This document shows, one piece after another, positions 7,091-13,320 of a stretch of DNA of 13,320 nucleotides. Within the stretch, counting starts at the first letter, position 1; every line of letters begins with the position of its first letter. The translations under genes and the position numbers were made by a program. The notes beneath the pieces are model-generated. The model saw nothing but the letters and a program-made list of their open reading frames with translations. It did no database searches and was not told the origin of the DNA. The DNA is taken from positions 1 to 13,320 of the forward strand of contig JBCCEV010000120.1 in assembly GCA_039030125.1 (NCBI GenBank), in the 5' to 3' direction. The stretch comes from JBCCEV01 sp039030125 (lineage in GTDB: Bacteria; Pseudomonadota; Gammaproteobacteria; Ga0077536).

Positions 7091-8269
7091 ATGACCGAGG
7101 CCGTGATTGTTTCGACCGCGCGCACCCCACTGTGCAAAAGCTGGCGGGGATCTTTCAACATGACACACGGCGCAACGCTGGGTGCATGTGTAACTGAGGC
7201 CGCGCTCGAACGCGCGGGCGTAGCCGGCGACGAAGTTGCGGATGTGATCATGGGCTGCGCCAATCCCGAAGGCGCAACAGGAGGCAATATTGCCCGTCAA
7301 ATTGCGCTGCGGGCAGGGCTGCCGGTCACCGTTGCTGGAATGACGGTTAATCGCTTTTGCTCTTCCGGTCTACAAACGGTGGCGCTGGCGTCACAACGGG
7401 TGATTTCAGGGGAAGCCGATGTTTTCATCGCCGGTGGCGTGGAGTCGATTTCCTGTGTTCAGAACGAAATGAATCAGCACATGGCTCATGAACAGTGGTT
7501 GGTTGAAAACAAACCCGAAATTTATTGGAGCATGCTGCAGACCGCTGAAACGGTTTCCAACCGCTACGGCATCGCCCGCGAAGACCAAGACCGTTACGGG
7601 GTTGAAAGCCAACAACGCGCCGCGGCAGCTCGCGAGGCCGGCAAGTTCAACGACGAAATCATTCCGGTCAGCACGACGATGAAGATCGTCGACAAGGAAA
7701 CCGGCGCCGAATCCTTCAGGGATGTTACCGTTTCCCAAGATGAAGGCATTCGCCCCGACACTACTTATGAAGGTGTCTCTCAGATCAGACCTGCTATCGA
7801 TGGCGGCGTGATCGCCGCTGGCAACGCCAGCCAATTTTCAGATGGCGCGGCGGCGCAGGTGATCATGAGTGACTCGATGGCTGAAAAAAAAGGGCTGCAA
7901 CCGCTAGGTATTTTTAAAGGCTTTGCGGTGGCCGGCTGCGAACCGGACGAAATGGGGATCGGACCTGTGTTCGCGATCCCGAAATTAATGGCGCAGACGG
8001 GCATGAACGTTGATGACATTGATCTTTGGGAGCTCAACGAAGCCTTTGCTGTCCAAGTGATCTACTGTCGCGACAAGCTAGGTATTCCAGACGACAAGCT
8101 CAACGTAGATGGTGGTTCGATAGCCGTCGGTCATCCCTACGGTATGACGGGCAGCCGCTTGGTCGGCCATGCACTCATAGAGGGTAAGCGCCGCGGTGCG
8201 AAGAACGTCGTCGTTACGATGTGTATTGGCGGCGGAATGGGTGCCGCCGGTCTTTTCGAAGTCTGCTAG
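7091..8269 (+). CDS. Acetyl-CoA C-acyltransferase (thiolase)
   Basis: A complete 392-residue thiolase. It cleaves 3-ketoacyl-CoA with CoA to acetyl-CoA and a shortened acyl-CoA, the last step of beta-oxidation, or runs in the condensing direction. All catalytic elements are present: the nucleophile in NRFCSSGLQ (Cys90), the NEAFA motif (316-320), GGSIAVGHPYGMTGSRL with His348, and the proton-donating cysteine in TMCIGGGMG (Cys378). MTEAVIVSTARTP at the N-terminus and the start with AGGAG are as expected. It resembles the degradative FadA/AtoB-like group, but chain-length preference cannot be read from sequence. The preceding gene is the ACAD10/11-like kinase, 76 nt upstream with a hairpin between. 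Its TAG stop lies in the palindrome CTAG, shared with the stop of the opposing DUF4124 gene. Confidence 0.95.
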   Translation: MTEAVIVSTARTPLCKSWRGSFNMTHGATLGACVTEAALERAGVAGDEVADVIMGCANPEGATGGNIARQIALRAGLPVTVAGMTVNRFCSSGLQTVALASQRVISGEADVFIAGGVESISCVQNEMNQHMAHEQWLVENKPEIYWSMLQTAETVSNRYGIAREDQDRYGVESQQRAAAAREAGKFNDEIIPVSTTMKIVDKETGAESFRDVTVSQDEGIRPDTTYEGVSQIRPAIDGGVIAAGNASQFSDGAAAQVIMSDSMAEKKGLQPLGIFKGFAVAGCEPDEMGIGPVFAIPKLMAQTGMNVDDIDLWELNEAFAVQVIYCRDKLGIPDDKLNVDGGSIAVGHPYGMTGSRLVGHALIEGKRRGAKNVVVTMCIGGGMGAAGLFEVC

Positions 8270-8775
8270 CGCAGGCGTCTTATTGGCTGCGGAACCGGCG
8301 CTGCGGGTGGCTGCGGCGTCACCGGCAGAGCCGGGAAAAGTCCGGGATAGGGGGTGCCCCACACCGGGCCTAGCGCACCGATCGCGTAAGGGTAGCGGTA
8401 ACCGTAAAAACGTCCTGCCGTCCTGCCTTCCGTCGGCTGTTGTACCAAGGGCTCATCTTGACTGGATTTCTCGATTGCCCTCAGTTTGCGGCGCTCCAAC
8501 GACAACGCTTCCTTATCGAGACGCTCCTGGCGAAGGCGCTCCCATTGATTGGTAATGGAATAGTAGTCGTCGCTTTGGTCAACCGCGTCCGCGGAGTTCA
8601 GTATTTCTCGGGAAGCAAAATCAATGTCTGCTTCCAGCGGCGCCTCGTCGGAAAAATGCACCACCCCGTCGGCATCGATCCACTGATAGACCGTATCTGC
8701 TGACGCACTCATGCCGCCTAACATCAACAACCCACAAAGTGATAGCCAACACACGACTTGTTGCAAAATTGACAT
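8266..8775 (-). CDS. DUF4124 domain protein, exported
   Basis: A 169-residue exported protein. Residues 1-27 form a signal peptide: hydrophobic VVCWLSLCGLLMLGGM ending in SASA, with cleavage probably before DTVYQW. Directly after it is the DUF4124 core DTVYQWIDADGVVHFSDEAP, a small beta domain widespread in Gammaproteobacteria and of unknown function, probably periplasmic. A charged helical stretch follows (RLRQERLDKEALSLERRKL), then a Tyr/Gly/Pro-rich tail with YGYRYPYAIGALGP and PVTPQPPAAPVPQP, likely disordered. I took ATG 8775 because it puts the signal peptide at the N-terminus. A GTG at 8808 would add 11 residues. No convincing Shine-Dalgarno site is seen for either. It ends in the CTAG shared with the thiolase stop. 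Confidence 0.82.
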   Translation of the reverse strand: MSILQQVVCWLSLCGLLMLGGMSASADTVYQWIDADGVVHFSDEAPLEADIDFASREILNSADAVDQSDDYYSITNQWERLRQERLDKEALSLERRKLRAIEKSSQDEPLVQQPTEGRTAGRFYGYRYPYAIGALGPVWGTPYPGLFPALPVTPQPPAAPVPQPIRRLR

Positions 8776-8834
8776 GATCTGAGTGTAGCTTAGAAGGAGC
8801 GATGGCACTAAATACGTTGCGCTTTAGGTCGCTA

Positions 8835-8862
8835 TTGATGACCGTAGTTCCCTGTCTATATT
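8835..8862 (+). promoter_or_regulatory. Putative sigma-70 promoter of the Nudix gene
   Basis: TTGATG (8835-8840) and TATATT (8857-8862) separated by 16 bp, 4/6 and 5/6 matches to consensus. Transcription would begin about 8868-8870, only ~8-10 nt before the ATG at 8878. That ATG has no recognisable Shine-Dalgarno site, so the mRNA may be nearly leaderless. Confidence 0.45.
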
Positions 8863-8877
8863 CCTCCAGCCGTAAAT

Positions 8878-9537
8878 ATGTCTAAAAATCCGCCAGTTAG
8901 GCCCAAAGACGCGGCCAGTTTAGTTATCCATCGCCGCGAGAAGGGGGTCTTCAAAGTGCTCATGGGGCGCCGCGGAAGCAAGGCTCGCTTTCAACCCGGC
9001 GTATACGTCTTCCCAGGTGGGGTGCTGGAAGGCGCCGATTACCGTGCGTGGCCCGCGAAGCCCCTCAACAAGGGCCAAACGTCACTCATGGCTGTTGCGA
9101 ATTCAGATTCCAAGGCCCGGGCTTTGGCCATGGCCGCCGTTCGCGAGGCCTATGAGGAAGCGGGTCTAATGTGCGGAATTGAGGGGCAGCTTGGAGATGT
9201 TCGACATCCAACCTGGGAGATCTTTCGCGCCCTTGGTCAGGCTCCTGATCTTTCAGCACTCAAATTTATCGGGCGCGCGATCACGCCTGCCCAACAACCG
9301 ATGCGGTTTCATGCTCGCTTTTTTGCCGTTGCCGAGGAGCAGTTGGCCGGAGAGATTAAGGGGGACGGTGAACTCGAGGACCTCCAGTGGATCAAAATCG
9401 ACCAAACCGCTGACCTCAAGCTCATGGTCGTTCAGCAAATGATTCTGAAAACGCTTCACGAGGAGCTTCTGGGTGAGGCGCCAAAACCCCAATTTCTGCG
9501 CGTACGCGGCGGCAAGATTTTAATTGGCGACGCCTAA
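8878..9537 (+). CDS. Nudix hydrolase, NUDT19-like with split Nudix box
   Basis: A 219-residue Nudix hydrolase, hydrolysing a nucleoside diphosphate linked to another group. The N-terminal strand AASLVIHRR is followed by VLMGRRGSKARFQPGVYVFPGG (28-48), close to the region found in CoA-type Nudix enzymes. The Nudix box is split: GG at 47-48 with Glu51, and the helix REAYEEAGL at 89-97, so about 27 extra residues (WPAKPLNKGQTSLMAV and so on) sit inside the usual 23-residue box. Insertions at this place are known in the NUDT19/RP2p group of peroxisomal CoA diphosphatases. Given the acyl-CoA genes around it, hydrolysis of CoA or acyl-CoA is a reasonable guess, not proven. It starts at ATG 8878, perhaps with a very short leader. 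Its stop interlocks with that of the opposing transporter. Confidence 0.85.
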   Translation: MSKNPPVRPKDAASLVIHRREKGVFKVLMGRRGSKARFQPGVYVFPGGVLEGADYRAWPAKPLNKGQTSLMAVANSDSKARALAMAAVREAYEEAGLMCGIEGQLGDVRHPTWEIFRALGQAPDLSALKFIGRAITPAQQPMRFHARFFAVAEEQLAGEIKGDGELEDLQWIKIDQTADLKLMVVQQMILKTLHEELLGEAPKPQFLRVRGGKILIGDA

Positions 9538-10919
9538 GTCTCCCGCAGCCTGCCTCGCGCAAGCGAAAATCCTATCCCGGGTAGGCACGCAACAGCCGCG
9601 CACACGAACGCCAGACTGATGGCCCGGCTTAATTGCTCGTGTACCGCTGGTGTGATTTCTACCGGACCGATAACGAGCGCGAATACCATCGCCACCAAGC
9701 CCATACTGGCCATTTGCCCGACCACGCGCATCACCGCCACTGACCCCGCGGCCGCGCCGTACTGTCCCTTGCCGACTGATCCCATAATCGCATTGGCATT
9801 AGGTGAGGTGAACAGACTGAAGCCCAGCCCCGTCACCAACAGACAGCCCAGGATCCCAATTAAGGAGCTGTTTGTATCGAGTTCAGAGAGTGCGAATAAG
9901 CCAATTGCCGTTGCAGACATCCCAGCCGATGCGATCACACGCGGTTCCACTCGATCGCTCAGACGCCCCGCAAATGGCGAGCACAGCGCCATGATCAGCG
10001 GTTGAGCCATCATCACGAAACCAGTTGCGAGCGGCGGAAAGTCTTTCAAATACTGCAGATACAAACTAATGAGCACGACATTGGCATAGGTCCCGGTGTA
10101 CATCAGCAGCGACGCCATACAGGACATCGTAAATATTCGGTTGGTATAGAAAAGCTCAACATCAAAAATTGGATGTGGATGACGATGCTCATGGTGAAAA
10201 AACCACCAAGCTCCAATGAGTCCAAGCCCAAGCGTGATAACCCCAGATAGCGCTGGTAACCACGAAACGCCGAGCATTAGTGCGAGAATTGAGGCCGCGT
10301 AAATGCCCGCGCCTCGGATATCGAAGCTGCCCCGCTCCTCCGCCCGCCACTCTCCGCTCACGGCGACCAATCCAATAACGATCACGATTAAGCAAAGCGG
10401 GATATGCAGAACAAAACTTGCGCGCCAACCGAACAGTTCAATTAAGGAACCCCCGAATATCGGACCCAACATGAGGCCGAAGTAAATACCGGAAACCGCG
10501 AGACCGATCATCTGCCCGCGTTGCTCAGGCGGGTAAATCGAAGAGATGATGGCTACTTGGGTCGCATACAGCATCGCCGCGCTGATACCTTGCAAAAAAC
10601 GTCCGCTGATCAACCACATTTCGTTTTGCGCACTAGCCGCTATCAACGACGTGAGGATCACGCTTACGGTTCCCAGCAGGAACACACGCTTACGGCCGAA
10701 CATGTCCGCGACCCGTCCAAAGATGAGGACAAACATCGCGCTCGCGGTCAAATACGCCATAGGTACCCAGCTTAGGGCAACCGCATCGATCTCGAGCGCC
10801 TCGGCAACGCTCGGCAAGGCAACATTCGCAGCCGACAGCATGATCGGAGTGCTGAACGCATTCAGCATCACCATCAGCAGGGTCGCGCGACGTTGTTGAG
10901 TTTCGTTAAGACGCAGCAA
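9534..10919 (-). CDS. MFS transporter, DHA2/EmrB-QacA type
   Basis: A 461-residue major facilitator superfamily protein of the inner membrane, most like the drug:H+ antiporter-2 family. Motif A reads GRVADMFGRKRVFLLG in the loop after TM2. The helix after TM1 carries AANVALPSVAEAL, motif B/C-like sequences appear at ISGRFLQGISAAML and SGIYFGLMLGPIFGG, and SPFAGRLSDRVEPRV is the repeated motif A in the second half. There are about 12-14 hydrophobic segments and a histidine-rich loop (FFHHEHRHPHP). The substrate is unknown: acids, drugs or aromatic compounds are all possible. The marked start is TTG 10919 without a clear Shine-Dalgarno site. ATG 10874 would start just before TM1 and is the main alternative. 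It lies 33 nt after the acyl-CoA synthetase stop, so the two are probably co-transcribed. Confidence 0.87.
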   Translation of the reverse strand: MLRLNETQQRRATLLMVMLNAFSTPIMLSAANVALPSVAEALEIDAVALSWVPMAYLTASAMFVLIFGRVADMFGRKRVFLLGTVSVILTSLIAASAQNEMWLISGRFLQGISAAMLYATQVAIISSIYPPEQRGQMIGLAVSGIYFGLMLGPIFGGSLIELFGWRASFVLHIPLCLIVIVIGLVAVSGEWRAEERGSFDIRGAGIYAASILALMLGVSWLPALSGVITLGLGLIGAWWFFHHEHRHPHPIFDVELFYTNRIFTMSCMASLLMYTGTYANVVLISLYLQYLKDFPPLATGFVMMAQPLIMALCSPFAGRLSDRVEPRVIASAGMSATAIGLFALSELDTNSSLIGILGCLLVTGLGFSLFTSPNANAIMGSVGKGQYGAAAGSVAVMRVVGQMASMGLVAMVFALVIGPVEITPAVHEQLSRAISLAFVCAAVACLPGIGFSLARGRLRET

Positions 10920-10952
10920 CGCGTGACAACAACTAGGGCAACGCTTAGCGGG

Positions 10953-12572
10953 CTACTGCTGAGCCCACTGCCGCAGTTCGACTCTGCGGATTTTGCCGCT
11001 AACGGTTTTCGGCAGTTCCTTCAGGAATTCGATTTGGCGCGGATACTTATAAGGCGCGGTAACGTTCTTCACGTGATCCTGCAGCTCCTGGATCAAATCG
11101 CCGCTTTCGGCATAGCCAGGTGCCAACACCACGTATGCTTTCACGATGCCACCGCGCGTTACGTCGGGCGCTTCGACGACTGCCGATTCGGCCACCGCGG
11201 GATGCTCAATTAGCGCGCTCTCAACCTCAAAGGGTCCGATTCGATAACCCGCCGAAATGATGACGTCGTCGGCCCGACTGACAAACCAGAAGTAACCATC
11301 GTCATCAACGGTGCCGCGATCGCCGGTGATATACCAATCGCCGACAAAGCAGCTAGCGGTTTTTTCTTCGTCGCCGCGATATTCAGAGAACAGACCAGGC
11401 GCGCGCATTGGTTGCACTCTAACCGCTATATCGCCCTCTTCATTAGGGCCAAGCCTGGCTCCCGATTCATCAATAATCGCGAGCTCTAGACCTGGGGACG
11501 GTTTACCCATGGAACCAAAACGGGGCTCGATGCACGGATAATTGCCACACAAAAGAACGGTTTCCGTTTGTCCATAACCATCGCGGATCGTCAGGCCCGT
11601 CGCCTGCTTCCAAGTTTCTATGACTTCGGGGTTCAAAGGCTCGCCGGCGCCGACGCAATGGCGAAGTTTTTCGAACTTGAAACGACTAAGGTCCTGAAGC
11701 ACCAGCATCCGATAGATCGTCGGCGCGCCGCAGAAAGTGGTCACCGGATACTGCGTCAGCAGTTCCAGGGTTTTGATGGGATCGAAACCTGGGGTGTGGT
11801 GAATGAAAAGCGTAGTACCCATATTCCAAGGGCCGAAAAAGCTGCTCCAGGCGGCTTTTGCCCAACCGGTGTCGCTGATATTCCAATGCAGATCACCAAC
11901 CTTCAAATCCAGCCAATAGCGCCCGGTGGTGATGTGCGCATAGCCGTAGCCTTGACTTTGGATCGCCATCTTCGGGTAACCGGTGGTGCCGGAAGTAAAG
12001 AAGCACAACGCATCGTCCGCGGCGTGGGTATCGGCGGGTTCGAATTCCTCATCACCACTATCGAGCAACTCGTGATAGTTGACCCAACCATCCACATGAC
12101 CATCTACCAGTATGCGATGCACCAGTGTCGGACACTCACCAAGCACGCTATCGACCTTCGCGGCGTTCGCTTCATCGGTGACAAAGCAAACTGCGTTGGA
12201 TGCATTGACCCGGTAAGCGATATCTTTCGGCGCGAGTTGGGTCGTTCCCGGCGATACAACGGCACCCATGCGCAGCGATGTGGTCAGCACTTCCCACCAC
12301 TCAATATTGCGTCCCAACATCACGATAATGGTGTCACCGCAAGCGACACCCAAGCCACCCAAGGCGCTGGCGAGCTTTGAGGTTCGCGCGGTGAGTTCCT
12401 TAAACGTGAGCTTAATTTCTTTACCGTGATCATCGATCCACCAAATCGCTAATTGCTCAGGGTCCTCCTCGCCCCATCGGTCGATCACATCGCGGGCAAA
12501 ATTAAAACGTTCCGGAAACTGCCAGTCGAATGCCGCGCATTCCGCAGCATAGTCTTGCATGTTGTGAGCCAT
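10953..12572 (-). CDS. AMP-forming acyl-CoA synthetase (medium-chain/benzoate type)
   Basis: A complete 539-residue adenylate-forming enzyme that activates a carboxylic acid to its acyl-CoA with ATP. The P-loop-like motif is FFTSGTTGYPK (191-201), the A5 motif DGYGQTE (331-337), the A7 motif YITGDRG (414-420), the A8 hinge RADDVIISAGYRIGPFEVE (433-451), and the catalytic lysine is Lys527 in TVSGKIRR. The HWNISDTGWAKAAWSSFFGP stretch is typical of medium-chain (ACSM-like) synthetases and benzoate-CoA-ligase-like enzymes. The exact acid is unknown. The start is ATG 12572 with GAGGGG (12585-12580) upstream, overlapping the stop of the acyl-CoA dehydrogenase gene. A longer frame to 12614 has no such site. 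The operon order is dehydrogenase, synthetase, MFS transporter. Confidence 0.93.
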   Translation of the reverse strand: MAHNMQDYAAECAAFDWQFPERFNFARDVIDRWGEEDPEQLAIWWIDDHGKEIKLTFKELTARTSKLASALGGLGVACGDTIIVMLGRNIEWWEVLTTSLRMGAVVSPGTTQLAPKDIAYRVNASNAVCFVTDEANAAKVDSVLGECPTLVHRILVDGHVDGWVNYHELLDSGDEEFEPADTHAADDALCFFTSGTTGYPKMAIQSQGYGYAHITTGRYWLDLKVGDLHWNISDTGWAKAAWSSFFGPWNMGTTLFIHHTPGFDPIKTLELLTQYPVTTFCGAPTIYRMLVLQDLSRFKFEKLRHCVGAGEPLNPEVIETWKQATGLTIRDGYGQTETVLLCGNYPCIEPRFGSMGKPSPGLELAIIDESGARLGPNEEGDIAVRVQPMRAPGLFSEYRGDEEKTASCFVGDWYITGDRGTVDDDGYFWFVSRADDVIISAGYRIGPFEVESALIEHPAVAESAVVEAPDVTRGGIVKAYVVLAPGYAESGDLIQELQDHVKNVTAPYKYPRQIEFLKELPKTVSGKIRRVELRQWAQQ

Positions 12573-12583
12573 CGCCGTTCCCC

Positions 12584-12925
12584 TCAAAACCATTGTGCAG
12601 CGGCATTCAAACAAGTGTCATCGGCGGCGTCGAGTAATGCGCAACGCTCGGCCACCTTCGGTAGTTCATAACGAAAGAAATACTGACAGGCAAGCAACTT
12701 GCCTTGATAAAAATCGCGCTCGCTGCCAGTCGCCGCACCGAGCGCACGCTCTGCAATGAGCGCTTGCTTAAGCCAAATCCAAGCAACAACGGTGTGGCCA
12801 AAGGCATCGAGATACAGGCCAGCGTTGGCGAGCGCCAGATTAATCTCACCCTCAGCCTTGAGGGCATTCAAACGCTCGGTTGTTACCAGCAACGTTTGCA
12901 GGCTTACCCGCAAAGATTGCGAGTA
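12584..12925 (-). pseudogene. Acyl-CoA dehydrogenase (DmdC/FadE-like), C-terminal fragment
   Basis: The last ~113 residues of a large acyl-CoA dehydrogenase carrying the acetyl-CoA-dehydrogenase C-terminal-like domain (PF12806). Recognisable parts are VSLQTLLVTTERLNA, ALANAGLYLDAFGHTVVAWI, WLKQALIAERAL and DFYQGKLLACQYFFRYELPK. Full proteins are ~590 residues and oxidise acyl-CoA to the 2,3-enoyl-CoA with FAD. The catalytic domains are missing here because the sequence turns into a different gene near 12926. The TGA stop at 12586-12584 is 11 nt before the acyl-CoA synthetase ATG and overlaps its Shine-Dalgarno site, so the native gene belonged to this operon. The break is most likely a chimeric join rather than a real truncation. 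Confidence 0.8.
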
Positions 12926-13074
12926 GGTCGCACGCGTCTCCAAGCTTGTTGACATTGCAGCCCGATCGACTTTGACCAATATATCGTCCGGCAAGTAACT
13001 AAGGGAATCGGTCCTCATCATCCAATCTACAAAACTGCTCTCATCTGATTGAAACGTGGCAAATGGTCTACTGC
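12926..13074 (-). pseudogene. Asparagine synthetase (AsnB-type) internal fragment
   Basis: About 50 residues in the same minus frame as the dehydrogenase fragment. The diagnostic stretch is LSYLPDDILVKVDRAAMSTS followed by LETRA, the conserved core of the synthetase domain of glutamine-hydrolysing asparagine synthetases. SRPFATFQ and ESSFVDWMMRTD just before it also fit. In real enzymes LETRA continues as PFLDH or similar. Here it changes at once into dehydrogenase sequence, and before SRPF it changes into unrelated eukaryotic-like sequence. Neither end of the gene is present. It is too short to tell whether it comes from the same genome as the operon. The in-frame joining to the dehydrogenase is taken to be an artefact or rearrangement. 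Confidence 0.75.
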
Positions 13075-13080
13075 TAGCCA

Positions 13081-13320
13081 AATGTTCGCCCTTTCGTGAT
13101 GTAAGATTCCATTGCGGTGTTCCCATAAGTCCCATGCTACTTTCCAGAGTTTTTTAATTAATTCAGTTGTCCATCGTTCTCCTGTATTGCTGCTCTTGAT
13201 TGTTTTGTAATACCTGGTTTGAGCGTCAGTCCAATGTTTGCTCATCACTCCTAACAGCATGTATTTCCATCCTATTCTGTCCTGGTGTTGTATTGCCCGC
13301 TGTGTGATTGTCGATGTACT
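13081..13320 (-). mobile_element. C-terminal tail of a eukaryotic non-LTR retrotransposon reverse transcriptase (diatom-like)
   Basis: The minus frame is open from the window edge to about 13081. It reads AIQHQDRIGWKYMLLGVMS, then KHWTDAQTRYYKTIKSS, GERWTTELIKKLWKVAWDL and WEHRNGILHHERANI. The order Q-x-IGW, LLG, W-x-x-x-Q-x-x-YY, TG-x-RW, LIKKLW-VAWDLW-HRNG-LH is, from memory, the typical C-terminal tail of reverse-transcriptase proteins found in many copies in diatom and other algal genomes. The underlying DNA is AT-richer than the bacterial part. The frame ends in unrelated residues after HHERANI, where the asparagine synthetase fragment begins. The rest of the element would lie beyond the right edge. 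Confidence 0.6.

Noticed and set aside
7406..7834. 142-codon minus-strand open frame inside the thiolase
   Set aside because: Antisense shadow of a complete and well-conserved thiolase, with no family features.
11568..12380. 270-codon plus-strand open frame opposite the acyl-CoA synthetase
   Set aside because: It lies wholly antisense to a gene with all adenylate-forming motifs, and its translation resembles no family. High-GC codon use on the other strand explains it.
12584..13135. A natural asparagine synthetase-acyl-CoA dehydrogenase fusion protein
   Set aside because: Both parts are cut in the middle of domains, and the frame begins in eukaryotic-like sequence. A chimeric join is simpler.
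1..13320. CRISPR array, tRNA/rRNA genes, toxin-antitoxin or phage-defence system
   Set aside because: No regularly spaced repeats, no cloverleaf or rRNA-like sequence, and no gene resembling such systems was seen on either strand.

Overview
The window reads as a 13.3 kb contig from a gammaproteobacterium. The support is a FadL-type porin end, a DUF4124 protein, dense coding, Shine-Dalgarno starts and acyl-CoA catabolism genes. Both ends look foreign. The first ~120 bases are AT-rich and do not fit the porin that follows. The last ~240 bases, read on the minus strand, encode the C-terminal tail of a non-LTR reverse transcriptase of the kind common in diatoms and other algae. The simplest reading is a bacterial contig from an alga-associated or mixed sample with chimeric ends. 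This is inference from sequence only.

Layout. A truncated FadL/OmpP1 porin (+) converges on a transglutaminase-like protein (-). After a ~360 bp gap with no recognisable gene come a DUF1330 protein and a MOSC-domain protein (+, 3 bp apart). A minus-strand operon follows, in transcription order: DsbA-like 2-hydroxychromene-2-carboxylate isomerase, GT39-like membrane glycosyltransferase with a repeat-like tail, and luciferase-like flavin/F420 oxidoreductase. Each gene is linked to the next by a 4-nt overlap, if the glycosyltransferase starts at CTG. Divergent to it is an APH/ACAD10-11-type kinase (+), then a thiolase (+) behind a probable hairpin. Next are a DUF4124 lipoprotein-size exported protein (-), a divergent NUDT19-like Nudix hydrolase (+), and a minus operon of acyl-CoA dehydrogenase (C-terminal part only), AMP-forming acyl-CoA synthetase and DHA2-type MFS exporter. 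Beyond the dehydrogenase fragment the sequence switches within about 150 bp to an asparagine synthetase fragment and then to the reverse-transcriptase tail.

How the genes fit. FadL (fatty-acid uptake), acyl-CoA synthetase (activation), acyl-CoA dehydrogenase (oxidation), thiolase (cleavage), the ACAD10/11- or LvaA-like kinase (possibly 4-hydroxyacyl-CoA phosphorylation) and the Nudix hydrolase (possibly CoA/acyl-CoA turnover) point to catabolism of fatty or hydroxylated acids. The isomerase and the flavin/F420 oxidoreductase would suit aromatic or terpenoid degradation.

I saw no defence system, CRISPR array, tRNA, rRNA, integron or complete bacterial mobile element. The most interesting points are the probable CTG start of the glycosyltransferase, four convergent gene pairs that all overlap at their stops, and the chimeric ends.
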